Position numbers and translations under genes: made by a program. From NCBI RefSeq assembly GCF_000226115.1, contig NC_016460.1, forward strand, positions 1,736,001 through 1,800,000: a stretch of DNA of 64,000 bases. Reading direction: 5' to 3'. Numbering within the stretch: the first letter of the stretch is position 1; each line of letters starts with the position of its first letter. The stretch is from Thermothielavioides terrestris NRRL 8126. Its lineage: Eukaryota; Ascomycota; Sordariomycetes; Sordariales; Chaetomiaceae. Below are positions 10,787 to 22,796 of the stretch, one piece after another. The notes under the pieces are model-generated. The model was not told the origin of the DNA. It saw only the letters and a list, made by a program, of their open reading frames with translations, and ran no database searches.

Positions 10787-12697
10787 TCAGTAAACCAAGC
10801 TCTCTCGCCGCCTCTTCAGCGAATGCCCAAGGTCAATACCGAGGCTTGCGAACAACAACACGGCATTGAAAGCAGCCATCATGTAAAACGGCGCCCCCGC
10901 CGACCACGAGTCAAACAAGTACCCGCCGAGCTTGGTCAGTAGCAATATCGCCGCGCCGCCGCACCACGAGTACACGCCGGCAACAGACCCCTTCAGCCGG
11001 ACGCGCGAGACCGCATCCTCGGGCACCGCCGCCGCCGCCGCCGCCGCGGCGACCCCCAGCAACGGCGCCGTCTCGCCCCCAACCACCCCGTCCCCATCCC
11101 CGTCCGCGCGCTCCTCGATCAGCGTCTCCTGGTCCTCGGCAACCCGCGCGGACCGGCCGCCGCCGCCCGCCGCATCGACCTTCAGCACGCCGCGGCCCAG
11201 CGCGCCCAGGCTGCACACGATGGCGCCGATCTGGCTGACGCCCATCAGGGCGGCGAGCACGAGCACGGCCGGCCCGCCGCCGCGCCCCTGCTCGTCGCGG
11301 AACTCCGGGCTCGGCAGCCGCGGGAAGGCGAGGTAGCCGGCCAGGCCGATCGTCGTGGTCGCCACGATGGGCCAGTTGATGATCCTGTGGGCGGCATGGG
11401 CGGAGAGGTAGCCAAACAGCGGCGCGCAGAGGAGGCCCGACAGCTGCGCGACGCCAGTGAGGACGGAGGCGAGCACGTAGGCCTGGCGGCACTCGCGCTT
11501 GAGGTCCGGGGACGGGTCGGTGGGCTGGCCCCGGCAGAAGCCGTTGCGGATGAAGAAGGCGTTGACGGACAGCGGGAGGAACAGCGAGATGGCGACGGTG
11601 GAGGCGCGCGCGACGAAGCCGCCCAGGTAGCCCAGGGCGATGTCGGCGTCGGTGAGGCCGAGGCGGATCGACGCGCGGAGGAGGTGCCAGTAGGGGAGGA
11701 TTCGATGTGCGGCTGGTGAGGGCTGGGACGCTGCGCCGGAGGAGGGCGTTGATGAGTGGAGGCCGAGCAGCATCCGCCATCCCTTGCCCTCCTCGCCCCT
11801 GAGGCCGCGCAGTCCGAGGAAGACGAAGATGGCGACGAGAAAGGAGACGGAGCCAACAACGTAGAAGCTGTACTTCACGGCGTCACCGAGCGTCACGCCT
11901 TCGATGCGGCCGAAGCGGGCAGGCAGGGGGAGAAACAAGGCTAGCGCGACCAGGGCGCCGCAGCCGGTGAAGAGGCCGACGTAGCCGGCCAGTGCAGACG
12001 GCTTGCCGTTGTTGGCTGGGTTCCGGGAGGGTCCGTCCCCGACCGGAGACGACGCACCCTCCGTGGTGCTTCGGAAGCGCTCCGGGGTGATGGTCGCCTC
12101 AGAGTCGACAGAGAGCGTCACGCTTTGTCTCCCACCACTCGGTGCCGGTGGCTTCCGCCCATTCTCCGCTGCCGGGCCGGTTTCATCGGTCAGTGACGGG
12201 AGAATGGCAGTCACCATGGTCGCGCTGTAGACGTAGACAAACAAAGATATCCATCAGCAAACTTGGGTGCAACTCGGCTGCCTCGCCTGCGGCGGAAGCA
12301 CTTACGCAGCCGTCGCGCCGACGGCAAAGAAGATCCGGGCGAGCAGCAGCTGCGGATAGACATTGCGGGCCTGGACAAAGAGGAACAGCGACAGGCCAAT
12401 GATGGCATAGCCAGTCACGGCGACAAAGCGCACGCCGCTGCGGTCGGAGACGAGGCCCCAGATCGGGCAGGCCACAAGGGCGACGACCTCGTCGACGAAG
12501 CCGAGGGTGCCCACAATGTCGCCCACGCCATCCTTGATGCCAATGAGGTCGGTGATCACGAACGAGACGCTACTGTTCAGGAAGACGAGGAACGAGATGC
12601 TGAAGAGCGAGATGCCCAGCAGATAGGTCAGCGCCTGCAACGGCGTCGTCGATTCGGAGAAGGGCAGCCGCCGCAGCAGCCCTTGGCTGAATGCCAT
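10787..12697 (-). CDS. Major facilitator superfamily transporter
   Basis: Integral membrane transporter of 609 aa in two exons, 12697-12306 and 12224-10787. The substrate is unknown. The N-terminal half shows hydrophobic helices and an MFS motif A-like loop, GLVSDRSGVR. It continues through ARIFFAVGATAAATMVTAIL across the splice site, which confirms the junction. A low-complexity loop with Ser/Thr/Pro separates the halves, and a poly-Ala run (genomic about 11028-11048) lies in a late cytoplasmic loop. About 11-12 transmembrane helices are visible. The start is the ATG before MAFSQGLLRRLPF; an in-frame ATG 101 codons upstream would add a non-hydrophobic leader and is less likely. The gene is transcribed divergently from the sideroflexin gene, about 950 bp away. 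Confidence 0.82.
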
Positions 12698-13651
12698 TTC
12701 TCGTGGAGGGGGACCGACCAAGGCTACTATTAGCACCGCACCGCCAGTGTACGGATTGGAGTGTATTCCTTGATCAAGTGCGCTTGGTCCGCATGCCCCG
12801 TCCACTGATGGCGTTGCGGGCTGGATTCCGTAGGCACTGCGTAACCGGCGTTGGCGGATGAGGTAACCACGGTACTGCCCCTGGAGCTCAATTACCGGGG
12901 GTACAACAGCAGGGCCGCCCAAACACACCCGGGATTGATGCTCTGCGATTTGGGTCATTAAACAGAGGGCCGTCCTGTACTTAGGTACCTTGTACCTCAA
13001 GCATGTAGAACCCTTAACATGACCCGCGAGGGACTGGTTTTTCCTGGAATGTGCATCTCAGCTGCGAGCTGAGATAGGCGCTCTGAGAAGCCTTGATGTT
13101 CCTGTGTACCTAGGTAACTAAGGTAATCGCCGAGACACCGCCGTGGGTGAAGGTTATGGACAAGTTGATGGGACTTTTTCTGCGTACGGGGATTACGAAA
13201 TACCCGTACGGAATGTAAGGAATCCGTGCATATCCGAATGTCGTGTATCAAGTATCTCGTCGCGCAGATCCGCCTGTAAGCGGGGCAACCCGCCAGCCCC
13301 GGTCCGCCCCTGCCATCCCGCCAAGGGGAGGCGGTTTGCCCCGCAAACCGCAAACTGCACGTTATCGGACCCCTGGGCCACAACCGACGTCGGAGCCATT
13401 TTTACAGGGCCGCTCGTTATCTCGTCCACCGTTTCACCGCTTCCCATCGGCTTGAGACACAACATTGGGTGGTGCAGTTGCCGACCGGAAGACGGTTGGA
13501 GCCGGTGCTCTGGGCTGGCCGACCACACGCTCATTCTGTTTGGGCCTGTTACCCGCGGCCGGGGGCTGTTATTCTTTTTCTTATCCTCGCCCCCCCGCCG
13601 TCCACGGTTTGTGACAGATCGCCAAAGCAACCTCGCCAAACAGTCGCCGCC
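12698..13651. promoter_or_regulatory. Divergent promoter region (MFS / sideroflexin)
   Basis: Shared upstream region of two divergent genes. It contains two clusters of the palindrome CCTAGGTA or a close variant (about 12978-12991 and 13107-13126) and a CT-rich stretch just before the sideroflexin ATG. No defined binding site can be assigned. Confidence 0.5.
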
Positions 13652-14959
13652 ATGTCTGCGTCCCTACCAGGCAGCCGGGCGCTCCCGGAGTCACAGTATG
13701 ACCTCAGCACATACTGGGGGCGTGTCAGGCACACCGCTGGGATTACCGATCCGAGGTGAGAACGTTCAATGGGCATGGAAATGGGGGCAAATGCGCCCGG
13801 TGTGTACCCTCCCGCTTAGGCTCGCCGTTCTGTGCAAGCGCGGACATGGAGGTTGCCGTCAGCACCAATTGAGGAGAAAGAACGCCGCGGGATCACTTAG
13901 GCAAGGAATGATACTGATATTCCTCCTCCAGGACCCTCTTTGTCGGCCGCGCCGGGCTCGAACAGGCCAAGAATGCCCTGATCGCATACAAGACGGGCCA
14001 GATAAAAGACATGACGCCGGAGCTATGGAGGGCCAAGAAAATCGTCGACTCGACGCTGCACCCAGACACCGGGGAGCCCGTCTTCCTGCCCTTCCGCATG
14101 TCCTGCTTTGTCCTGTCCAACTTGGTCGTGACAGTGGGGATGCTGACTCCCGGGCTCGGTGTACGTTTCCCCGTTCCCTCCTGCCGTCACATACCCGCGC
14201 CGCTAACACGCTCCGTAACAGAACCGCGGCACAGTAGCGTGGCAGGTTGCCAACCAGTCGCTCAACGTCGCCATCAACTACTCCAACTCGAACAAATCCT
14301 CCCCGCTCTCCTGGTCCAAGATCGCCCAGTCCTACTTCCTCGCCGTCACCGCCTCGTGTTCCGTAGCCCTCGGTCTCAACAGCCTCGTCCCGCGCCTCAA
14401 GAGCCTCTCCCCATCCACCCGCCTCATCCTCAGCCGCCTAGTGCCCTTCGCCGCCGTGGCCAGCGCAGGCGCCCTCAACGTCCTCCTCATGCGCGGCGAG
14501 GAGATGCGCACGGGCATTGACGTCTTCCCCGTTGTGCCCAAGTCAAAAACCAGCGCTGCCGGCGCGGTCCCATCCGCGGAGAAACCCGCCCAGAGCGAGG
14601 CCGACGAGGGGATCGAAGACGCTGCCGCCGCCACCCCCGCCAGCCTAGGCAAGAGCAAAAAGGCCGCCACGCTGGCCGTCGTCGAGACGGCGGCCAGCCG
14701 CGTGTTCAACAGCTCGCCCATCATGGTCATCCCGCCGCTGGTGCTGGTGCGCCTGCAGCGCACCGAGTGGCTGCGGCGCAACCCGCGCTACACGCTGCCT
14801 GTCAACCTCGGCCTGATCCTGCTGACCAGCTATGCCGCGCTGCCGCTGGCCCTGGCGGCCTTCCCGCAGCGGCAACGCGTCAGGGCTGAGAGTTTGGAGG
14901 AGGAGTTCCATGGTCGTGGCGGGGAGGACGGGTTGGTGGAGTTTAATAGGGGGATTTAA
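13652..14959 (+). CDS. FSF1: Sideroflexin (mitochondrial inner-membrane carrier)
   Basis: Sideroflexin/tricarboxylate-carrier family protein of 356 aa, expected in the mitochondrial inner membrane. Mammalian SFXN1 transports serine; the fungal substrate is less clear. Exons: 13652-13755, 13932-14160, 14222-14959. Family hallmarks are the N-terminal SQYDLSTYWGRVRH block, the signature HPDTGEPVFLPFRMS (about residues 82-96) and NQSLNVAINYSNSNKS after the third exon begins. Several hydrophobic helices follow in the C-terminal two thirds. An Ala/Glu-rich insert of about 50 residues (genomic about 14540-14660) separates the middle helices and looks longer than in the yeast protein. The start ATG has a strong GCCGCC context. 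All joins keep frame (1071 nt). Confidence 0.92.
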
Positions 14960-16384
14960 ACATGTAAGCGTCAGCGGCAGCGGTAGCGGTTTAGGAGTGG
15001 TGTTCTGGGAGTCATTTTTAATGGATGGGATGTGAAGAAATGCCTGGAGTACATACATGCTGGCTGTTCTTGGCCATCTCGCGAAGTGCTGCTGTCTCCT
15101 TCCTGGCGGGAACCGGAACCTTATTTCGGCCCGGCCGACTTGGGACGGAAAGGCGAGTCGGCACAGTGCGCTACCTGGGGATATAGGTTCACTTTTTGGA
15201 CCCCGAAAGCAACACACAATTCCCGTGGATGGCGCAGTGGTGGGTGGTTGACGCGTGCGGTTATCTCAAATCTATACCTGAGAGTCCCTAATCCCTCGCG
15301 GGTAGCTTTACCCAGATCAGCCATCTACCCTAACAACCCGCGTTCGAGTTCGGGTTACGCCTCCACACCTTTTTCATTTTATTTTATTTTTCTATCCTTT
15401 CTGGCGGTTACTTCGCGTAGGTATACCTTGGAGGCGATTGATACGCAGCGGAAATAGAACGATGCATTGGAGCCAAAAACTTCTGGGCTGACTTCGTCAG
15501 AAGCAAACTGTTTCGAAGCAGCCTGCAAGGGGCTGAAGCGGGATAACATGACACTTCGTGAGAGCAATCCAAGGTATTGGCATACTTTCAACTCCTGTTT
15601 GCTAAGACACAACGGTTCTCTACAGCGCAACCGAGCAAGCCCCTGTATTCCTGAACATCATCTGCGATGGCCCTATATTTTCGGCCATGATACGCCGCTT
15701 CTGAATCATAAACGTCCCTTGAAACTGTCAAGTCAGGGAGGACATCTGACCGAGGCGAGGCTGCCAGAGCTGAGCGGGGCAGAAAAGGGGCTCATGTCCA
15801 ACACGCTGCCCAAGGAGGCTGGCGACACTTCACGCGGCCAACAAGCTTGGGCAGGAAGGGCATGCTCAGCCCTGCCAAAACGAAGCCATCGAAACCAAAT
15901 GGAGCCTCCGTCGTCCAAAAGGGAGGGAAAGGGGAAATGGTCGCAGGTTTGGCCACGGCAAACACGCGGCAACTGTCGCTCACATCCGCGCGTCAATGCA
16001 CAACAGCGCCCAAGGACGACGGGAGGCGACGAGTGTCGTTGGCCACACACATGGGAAGCAGCCCTTTCTAGATGGCTCCGACGTTTGACGGCCTGAGGCT
16101 CCCTTTGGCGCTGCACTGGAGGAAGTGCCTATCCCAATCACCCCGACAGCACGGTGGAACTAATGCACAGTTATGTGTATGTGCATTGGACTGTCGTGGC
16201 AACCTTCTGAGGTGCTCCTCATCGATCTTCGTCGCCACGACCCCGCAGCAGACACCGGAGTTGCTCGGCTTACCGCAGTCAAGACAAATCATTGCTACCA
16301 GGAGTTGATTCTATTGATTCCGTACATAGTGTAAAAGATGGACCTTTTTACAGGCGGTTTCGGAACCGTGTCGGCGTAGCAATA
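14960..16384. other. Gene-poor interval, left part
   Basis: No supported gene. It includes a T-rich patch (about 15369-15400). The target-site copy GTAGCAATA of the following transposon lies at 16376-16384. Open frames of up to about 210 codons overlap on both strands and have no recognisable motif. Confidence 0.5.
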
Positions 16385-16785
16385 GCTGGAGGTTATAGAG
16401 GTCCCGCCAAGACTAATTTCGGCCAATTGTCGGCAATGTTTTTACAGCGTCAGTACCCCGCCAAGACCGCCAAGGGGTTTGCACTATCGCCACGGGTTAG
16501 CCACGGGTTAGTTCGCCGGGGGTACGGGGGGCGGCGCTAGCCCCCCGCTAGTTAGGATTCGGGTTAAGGTTAGGGTAAGGGTCAAGGTTAGGGTACGGGT
16601 TAACTTCGTTTTCTTTTTTTCGATTTGGTTGAGGTTTAGTAAAGTTGTTACTACGAGTCTTCGCGATTGTACATTGTCGATGTTGCTCTAAGTCGTCGTG
16701 GCCCCGCTTACCCTATGGCGATTGTAAATACTTATAAGCGGCAACCTCCGAAATTAGTCTTGGCGGGACCTCTATAACCACGACC
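16385..16785 (+). mobile_element. MITE copy 2
   Basis: 401-bp member of the same inverted-repeat family as the elements at 3888, 31988 and 35392. Outer ends are GCTGGAGG (left) and GGTCGTGG (right, reverse complement). The conserved inner repeat follows, here with TATAGAGG in place of TTAAAGAGG at both ends, so the substitution is matched on both sides. It is flanked by the 9-bp direct repeat GTAGCAATA (16376-16384 and 16786-16794). The interior has GGGTTAAGG/TTAGGG-like repeats at about 16550-16605. It has the same orientation as the 31988 copy. Confidence 0.92.
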
Positions 16786-19385
16786 GTAGCAATAGGCACC
16801 GTAGTGTAATAGGCAGTGTACTGTACGTAAACATGCGTACTATTACAGAGCCCCTCTGTTGGGGCTCGCCACCACGTTGACTTGAGTGATGGCCAACACT
16901 ACGTTGACTACCTTACCTAACTTGCCGATGATACAAATCAGTTCCCGTCTTTGAAAGCGCGAAGGGATTTACGACGTGGGTTCGGGCGTGCTTGAGATCA
17001 CCGTAAACGTGGGATCCAGGGAGAAGAACAGAAAAGGTGGACCCTTTCCGCCCGTCATTCGCAGGCGGACAGGCTGTTGCGTCAGTTGATGGCCACCCGC
17101 TGGCGCACCACTGTTCGCTTTGGATACGGACAGGTCTTTCCAAGTCGATCTTCACGCGGATGTTGATTGCCAGGTTCGCTTCGATTCCATCTTCGGCTGA
17201 CTGGTCATCTCCCTTCGGGTAGGGCTCAAACGGTTAACTAACTCCTGTTTTCACAGAGCCAACTTGTGTGTCATCGTTAATACAATAGGGTGGTGCTAAC
17301 GACTGGTTGTGTATTTACTCCAAATATTTACCTCTGCGGGGCTTGCATCACTTTGAGCGATCCTGTATTCCGTATTCCGGACAGGAAGAATTGTTAGTGA
17401 GGACATCTGGGCGAGGCCGAGTCACGTCATGAATGGCCACAGCCCGAGTTCGGGTTTCCGCGCCCAAAACAGTTGCGGGCACTTGGTCATCGAATAGACT
17501 TTCCCTTCCTCAGACGCAACTAGCTGGATGCAGGGTCGATTGGTCAAAGACGACATGTGGTCCCCGATGTGGTTCCCGACGTGCCCTACTCGTGCTTTGA
17601 GGAACTGGAAGGAGTTCAATCAGCTACACTACTCTGTACTAACCTGGAATGTATTAAATACCCCGCTTTTGCAGGATCCGCGTGGGTACCGGAGCTTCTT
17701 ACACAGCAGGTGTCTAGGGCGTTCTCATGATTGTACTCCGTATTCTATCTCCATTCAACGGAAAAAGGACCAGGTCAAAGATAAAGTTGGAAGGCGGCCG
17801 TCGTGGTGTCACCCTCGATGTATGGCAGATGCCAACCTGGAAGGTACCGACTCCAATACTAGCGTGGTGCGGCAGCCTCATCTCGTCTCATGATGTACGG
17901 AACGATAGTTTGGCGAGCGGCACGGCTGATCCCGGATGTTTCTTAAGCGAAACCTGTCTCGCCCACAATACCATTCAACAGTCGAACCATCGTTTTACCT
18001 CTATCGCGGTAGCCCCTAGTAATAAAGGCAGTGGCATCCAAAGCCCAAGTCTACCTTGCATATCCTCACCTATATCAAAAACACCCTGTTTGGTCCTGGA
18101 TGCCAGCACTCAAACAGATAGTGATGTTTTTTTTTCGGGGTTGGTCTCAAGCAGGAAAGCCGCAGGAACATGGATGGGTCGAGAGCAACCCCGCACCGAA
18201 CAGCGAGGAACCGTGCACAGAAAGGTACCTAACTAACGTGAATGTGAACGAAGGTAAATTAGCAGTAAGTTAGTGCACGCCGTAGTGGCCTAGATGGAAT
18301 GCCTCGTTGTCGATGCCCAGAAGTGACAGGATGGTTGTGGAGGGGCGATCGACACTGTGCTGGCGGCACTTACAGTGTGGTGACGGGCGGCAACATCTTG
18401 CGTGCAGCTGGAGTCCAGTGCCAGTTGCTTCGCAGCGGGCTGCCATGGAAGGCGAAACCCTCGACTTGGCAAGAGCCAGGGGCCCATTGCCGTTCTTAAC
18501 TCGCCCCGTCGGCACCTACCTAGGTGAGGAAGAATTGTGCAGGTGCTCCAAAATAGGTGGCCAGAAACAATCACAACCTGGAAATCTAGGTACGCATTTG
18601 TTTCCGTGCCCTGTACGACCGCCACGTTCCTCGAGTGAAGAACCTCACGTAAGGGACGCGAATCCAAGCGTCTCAGCCCTCGGTCTCAAAGGAGACCGTG
18701 GAAACCTGCCCTGGAATTTGGGAACCTGGAAATCGGGGAACGCCTCCTCACTAACGCTGCGCCATTCCCCAAGGCTCCCCACAGCGGGCTCTGCCCCCCA
18801 CCACCGCACCCACAGCAGGTTGGTCACTACACTCAGGTAGCAGGCCCTCCACACAGACCAGGCACTGTTACGTGCCCTGCCACCGATCACCCAGCGAAAA
18901 GACCTGATTCAGGCATCTACGGATACGCATGATTGTGACCTGGTCGTTCGGGTCTAACATCTTGTTCCTTCTTCTTTGCCCCGGAACTTTTCATTATTTT
19001 CCAGACGACCGACTCCTCTCGAAGCTGCGGTCCGCATGCCCGAATCCGCCATCTGGGGCTCGTTTGCAACTGCAACTGCCTAAGTGAGGTTGACGGCTGC
19101 CGCGCCAGGGCCTGTTTCTGTCACGGGCACAGCGGGCACAACGGGAATCCAATCCACACCCCCGGCGAGATTAACCATTCCCCTGCGACATTCGCTGGCT
19201 GCAAGCGTTTAGTTTAACGAGCGTCTGGGTCTCCGCCTCCTCCTACAACGATTACCGTGTCTGCGGCCGTCATTCTTCTCCCTCGCACACACGCACAACT
19301 TGCGCACCTGCACACTGTCAACTCCCCGCTCTGCACCATCTGCGTACCCGCGGCTTCCCCGTCGCGGACCCGCGAGAGCAGGACA
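16786..19385. other. Gene-poor interval, right part
   Basis: No supported gene in about 2.6 kb. It seems less GC-rich than the coding parts of the window, has several CCTAGGTA-like motifs (about 18223 and 18518) and ends with the kinase promoter and leader. No transposase remnant could be recognised. Confidence 0.5.
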
Positions 19386-21845
19386 ATGTCGACGCCGACC
19401 ACCGCAACCGCTACGCTGCCGCACTACAGCCCTCATACTCACCATCTCCGCTACTCGCACCACCCGCACCACCCGCACCACTCGCACCCACACCAGCAGC
19501 CGTCGTACCCACAGCCCAACTCGTCATCGTACCGCCCGCCGCACCCAATCCTCCCTCCTGCCTCCCGGCTGGCCTACCCGTCGCCCGGCCACTCGTCTGC
19601 CGCGAGCCTCGTCTCGGCAAATGGAGTTGCCGCGGTCGCCGGGGACCACACAACGAGACTAGTTCCGCCCGAGTCCGACCACCGCTACACCGCAATGCCA
19701 CCGGCCGTGGACGTCCAGGCCCGGCCTCTGGCCGAGCCGCAGCCTCCCCGCAAGAGGAGACGGTCGAGAGAGCCCGACTGGAATGCTTTCTACAAGAACG
19801 GCCTGCCCAAGGAAGTCATCGTGATTGACGACACGCCCGAGCCCGAGCGCCCGAGCGGACCGACTGGTTCCTCTCAGACGTTGGTTGGCAGCGGTAGTGC
19901 ACAACAAACGGCCCCCAACAGCGCGCCCGGCTCGTCCGCAAAGAAGCGGAAACGGGACGACGAGCCGACACCCTATGATCCCGTCCGGCACAGCGCCGCC
20001 GTCGGCTCCCACACGCCGAGCAAATCGACGGCAGCGAGCGACCGGACAAACTCGGCCATTCACACCACGGCCGCGACATCGCTCGGCTCGCTCTCGTCCA
20101 ACGGCCAGTATGAGTACGAGACGCAGGCCGCGCAGAAACGGAAGAGGACGACACGCCAGCAGATCGCCAACGAGGCGAGACGCCGGGAGGCTGCAATAGT
20201 CAGCGATGCCCTTGCCCACTACCGGCCGCCTCCCTACCCTCCGAAGAAGGCGCGAGACGTGCACATCAAGGTCATACAGGACGTAAGTAACTCGCTGTTC
20301 CCGCCCTTTTTCTTCTTTCTTGAGCAAGTTACCAGGTCGCTGACGCTGCATCTACACAGCCTCCGCACAGCAAGAACGTCCGTGTCGACGATGACGACGG
20401 TCACTACATCGTCGTCCCGGATAACGACCTCACAGATCGATGTAAGTACCCACAGCACTGTCCAGGAAACCAGAAATTAACGGGTATCGGCAGATCAAAT
20501 GATCAAGCTTCTCGGACAGGGCACGTTTGGCAAAGTTGTGCAGGCCAGGGATAAACTATCCAACAAGCTCGTCGCCATCAAGATCATCCGCTCGGTGCAA
20601 AAATACCGCGAGGCCAGCAAAATCGAGCTGCGGGTGCTGGAGACGCTCCGGGCCAACGACGAAGAGAACCGGAACCGCTGCATTCACCTTCGGGATTGTT
20701 TCGACTACCGCGGGCACATCTGCATCGTCATGGATCTGCTCGGCCAGAGCGTGTTCGACTTCCTCAAGAGCAACAGCTTTGTGCCGTTCCCCAACAGCCA
20801 GATCCAGAGCTTTGCCCGCCAGCTCTTCACCAGTGTTGCTTGTAAGTTGTGCTTTTCTCGTTTCGGCCTGTCCCGAGTTGCGTCGCTGACCGCGTCGGCA
20901 GTTCTTCACGACCTAAACCTGATACATACCGATCTGAAGCCCGAGAACATCCTGTTGTGCAACAACGAGTACCAAACGTTCACGTACAACCGGAAGATCC
21001 CGTCCTCCAGTACCACAAACCCTCGCACGGCCAGTCAACGAAAGGTCCTGTTAGATACGGAGATACGGCTGATTGACTTCGGTTCCGCCACGTTCCAGGA
21101 CGAGTACCACTCGGCAGTGGTGTCTACGCGCCACTACCGGGCGCCCGAGATCATCTTGGGCCTAGGATGGTCCTTCCCTTGTGATATCTGGAGCATCGGA
21201 TGCATCTTGGTAGAATTTTTCACCGGCGATGCCCTGTTCCAGACTCACGATAACCTCGAGCATCTGGCCATGATGGAAGCCGTTATTGACGCCAAGATCG
21301 ACGTCAACCTCGTGCATCAGGTCAACCGGATGACAAGAAACGGCGGCAACCCCGCGTCTAAGTGCGTTTGAGTCTTCCCTCCGCTCCCCTCCTCCCGTCA
21401 TATCATAAGCCGAGCGAGGCTGCTAACCCGACAGCAGATACTTCAAGCGTCTCAAGTTGGATTATCCTACCCCAGAGACGACTCGAGCATCCCGAAGATT
21501 TGTCAAGGCAATGAAGAGGCTTCCAGTGCGTGTCTCGAGGCCCCGCCGCAATTAGCACCGAGTTGCTGACAGCTGTGCTAGGAAATTGTCCCTCCAACCA
21601 CGAAGTTCCTGGCACAGTTCCTGGATCTTCTCCAAAAAATCTTCGTCTACGACCCTGCACAGCGCATCACGGCGAAGCAGGCACTGCAACATCCGTGGTT
21701 TCGCGAAGTCGCACATCCCGATGACGGGACTGAAGCGGCGCGGATCCGTGCAGAGAAACTGAGGGCCCGGGAGCGGGAGCGGGAGCTGGGGCTGTCTGCG
21801 GCCAGCCATGGGCCCGTTGTGGAGGAGCGGGCGATGCGAAGGTGA
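19386..21845 (+). CDS. KNS1: LAMMER-type dual-specificity protein kinase (CLK/Lkh1/Kns1 family)
   Basis: Predicted LAMMER (CLK-type) kinase of 712 aa; relatives phosphorylate SR-type and RNA polymerase III regulators. Six exons: 19386-20282, 20360-20441, 20494-20841, 20902-21361, 21438-21525, 21582-21845. The first 300 residues are disordered and rich in His, Pro and Ser, with KKRKRDDE-like basic patches that may be nuclear signals. The kinase domain starts near residue 325 with LLGQGTFGKV, then AIKIIR, HTDLKPENILL (about 450), DFGSATF (about 500), STRHYRAPEIILGLGW and DIWSIGCI. The family signature is EHLAMMEAVID, a variant of EHLAMMERILG. The C terminus after HPWF is a charged Arg/Glu helix. 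The exon 5 acceptor is a NAGNAG site; the second AG gives the expected SKYFKRLKLDYP. Confidence 0.93.
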
Positions 21846-22796
21846 TGACGGCCATCTAGCCCCAAAGAGAAGGGGCCATCGGACGTTGGGTTTCTGGGAC
21901 GCGGTATACGTCCTCTTGCAAACGGAGGACAGGAAGCACAGTCACGAACTTATGGCACCGGTCTCTGTATCTTGCTTGCGGAGCGGCACACTTGAAAAGC
22001 GGAGGAAGAAGGGCAACCGAGGCGTCGCTATCTATCACATTGTCCATCACGTTATTCTGGGAGAGGCATCATCGCATAATGAACTGGGTGGCTGATGGGG
22101 GTGGATTTGGTTTCATAGAGAAAAGAAATGCGGCTGTCATAGCTGGATTTCGAACGAGCAAGCAAGTGGGGGTTTTGGAGCTGACATGGGCGTGATGTTC
22201 CAAACGATGAACGATAGCTGGCGTTTCCCTTTCCGACTCGGCATGACCGTTGGACACTCGACGAATCCGCGATGGCAGCCAGGCATTGGTCGCGGGAATA
22301 ACCAGCCCGCCCTGAGCTCCAGAACTACGTGGTGGGTTGAATCTGGTCAGTATGCCCCTTTCCCGACAGGATTTCTTTGTTGCTAACCTGGGCCGAGGCT
22401 GACTAGCACTTACACACAGGCACTTACACACAGGGGCTTTGTTTACAGCTCCTCCCAGCTTCTCAACCTCCGAGCGGTGTTCGTCCGCTGCTCCTTTGTG
22501 CCGACGACTGTTCCATGGCCGATCAACATCCATAATCCCATTTCTCACATCCACAGGATTGACTAGAACACCCTCTTTGAGCTTAGACAAGGGTAGAAAT
22601 GGTAGGTATGGGAGCGATTGATCTTTGTATCAAGGACGATATATACGACGCCCACGCCTCAAGCTGCTGTCGTTTGGAAGGAAAACAGCAACTCCCTACG
22701 GAAGGAAACGAACGGGTTCACTCAAGCGGCGGCGGCTTCTGGCATCTGATAAGTCTATCTAACCTCAGGCTCGACACGGGAAGGGTAACTACAAAC
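21846..22796. other. Intergenic between kinase and unknown gene
   Basis: No gene supported. It contains the kinase 3' UTR, a 14-bp tandem duplication at 22407-22434 and the presumed promoter of the downstream gene. Confidence 0.5.
22407..22434. repeat. 14-bp tandem duplication
   Basis: Two exact copies of CACTTACACACAGG (22407-22420 and 22421-22434). Each ends in CAG after a CTAAC-like sequence, so they resemble duplicated intron acceptors in the 5' leader of the downstream gene. Confidence 0.85.

Noticed and set aside
15220..15310. tRNA-like start GGATGGCGCAGTGGT
   Set aside because: No TTCRA loop or matching acceptor stem follows.
15467..16096. 209-codon plus-strand open frame
   Set aside because: No recognisable domain; overlapping frames of similar length on the other strand.
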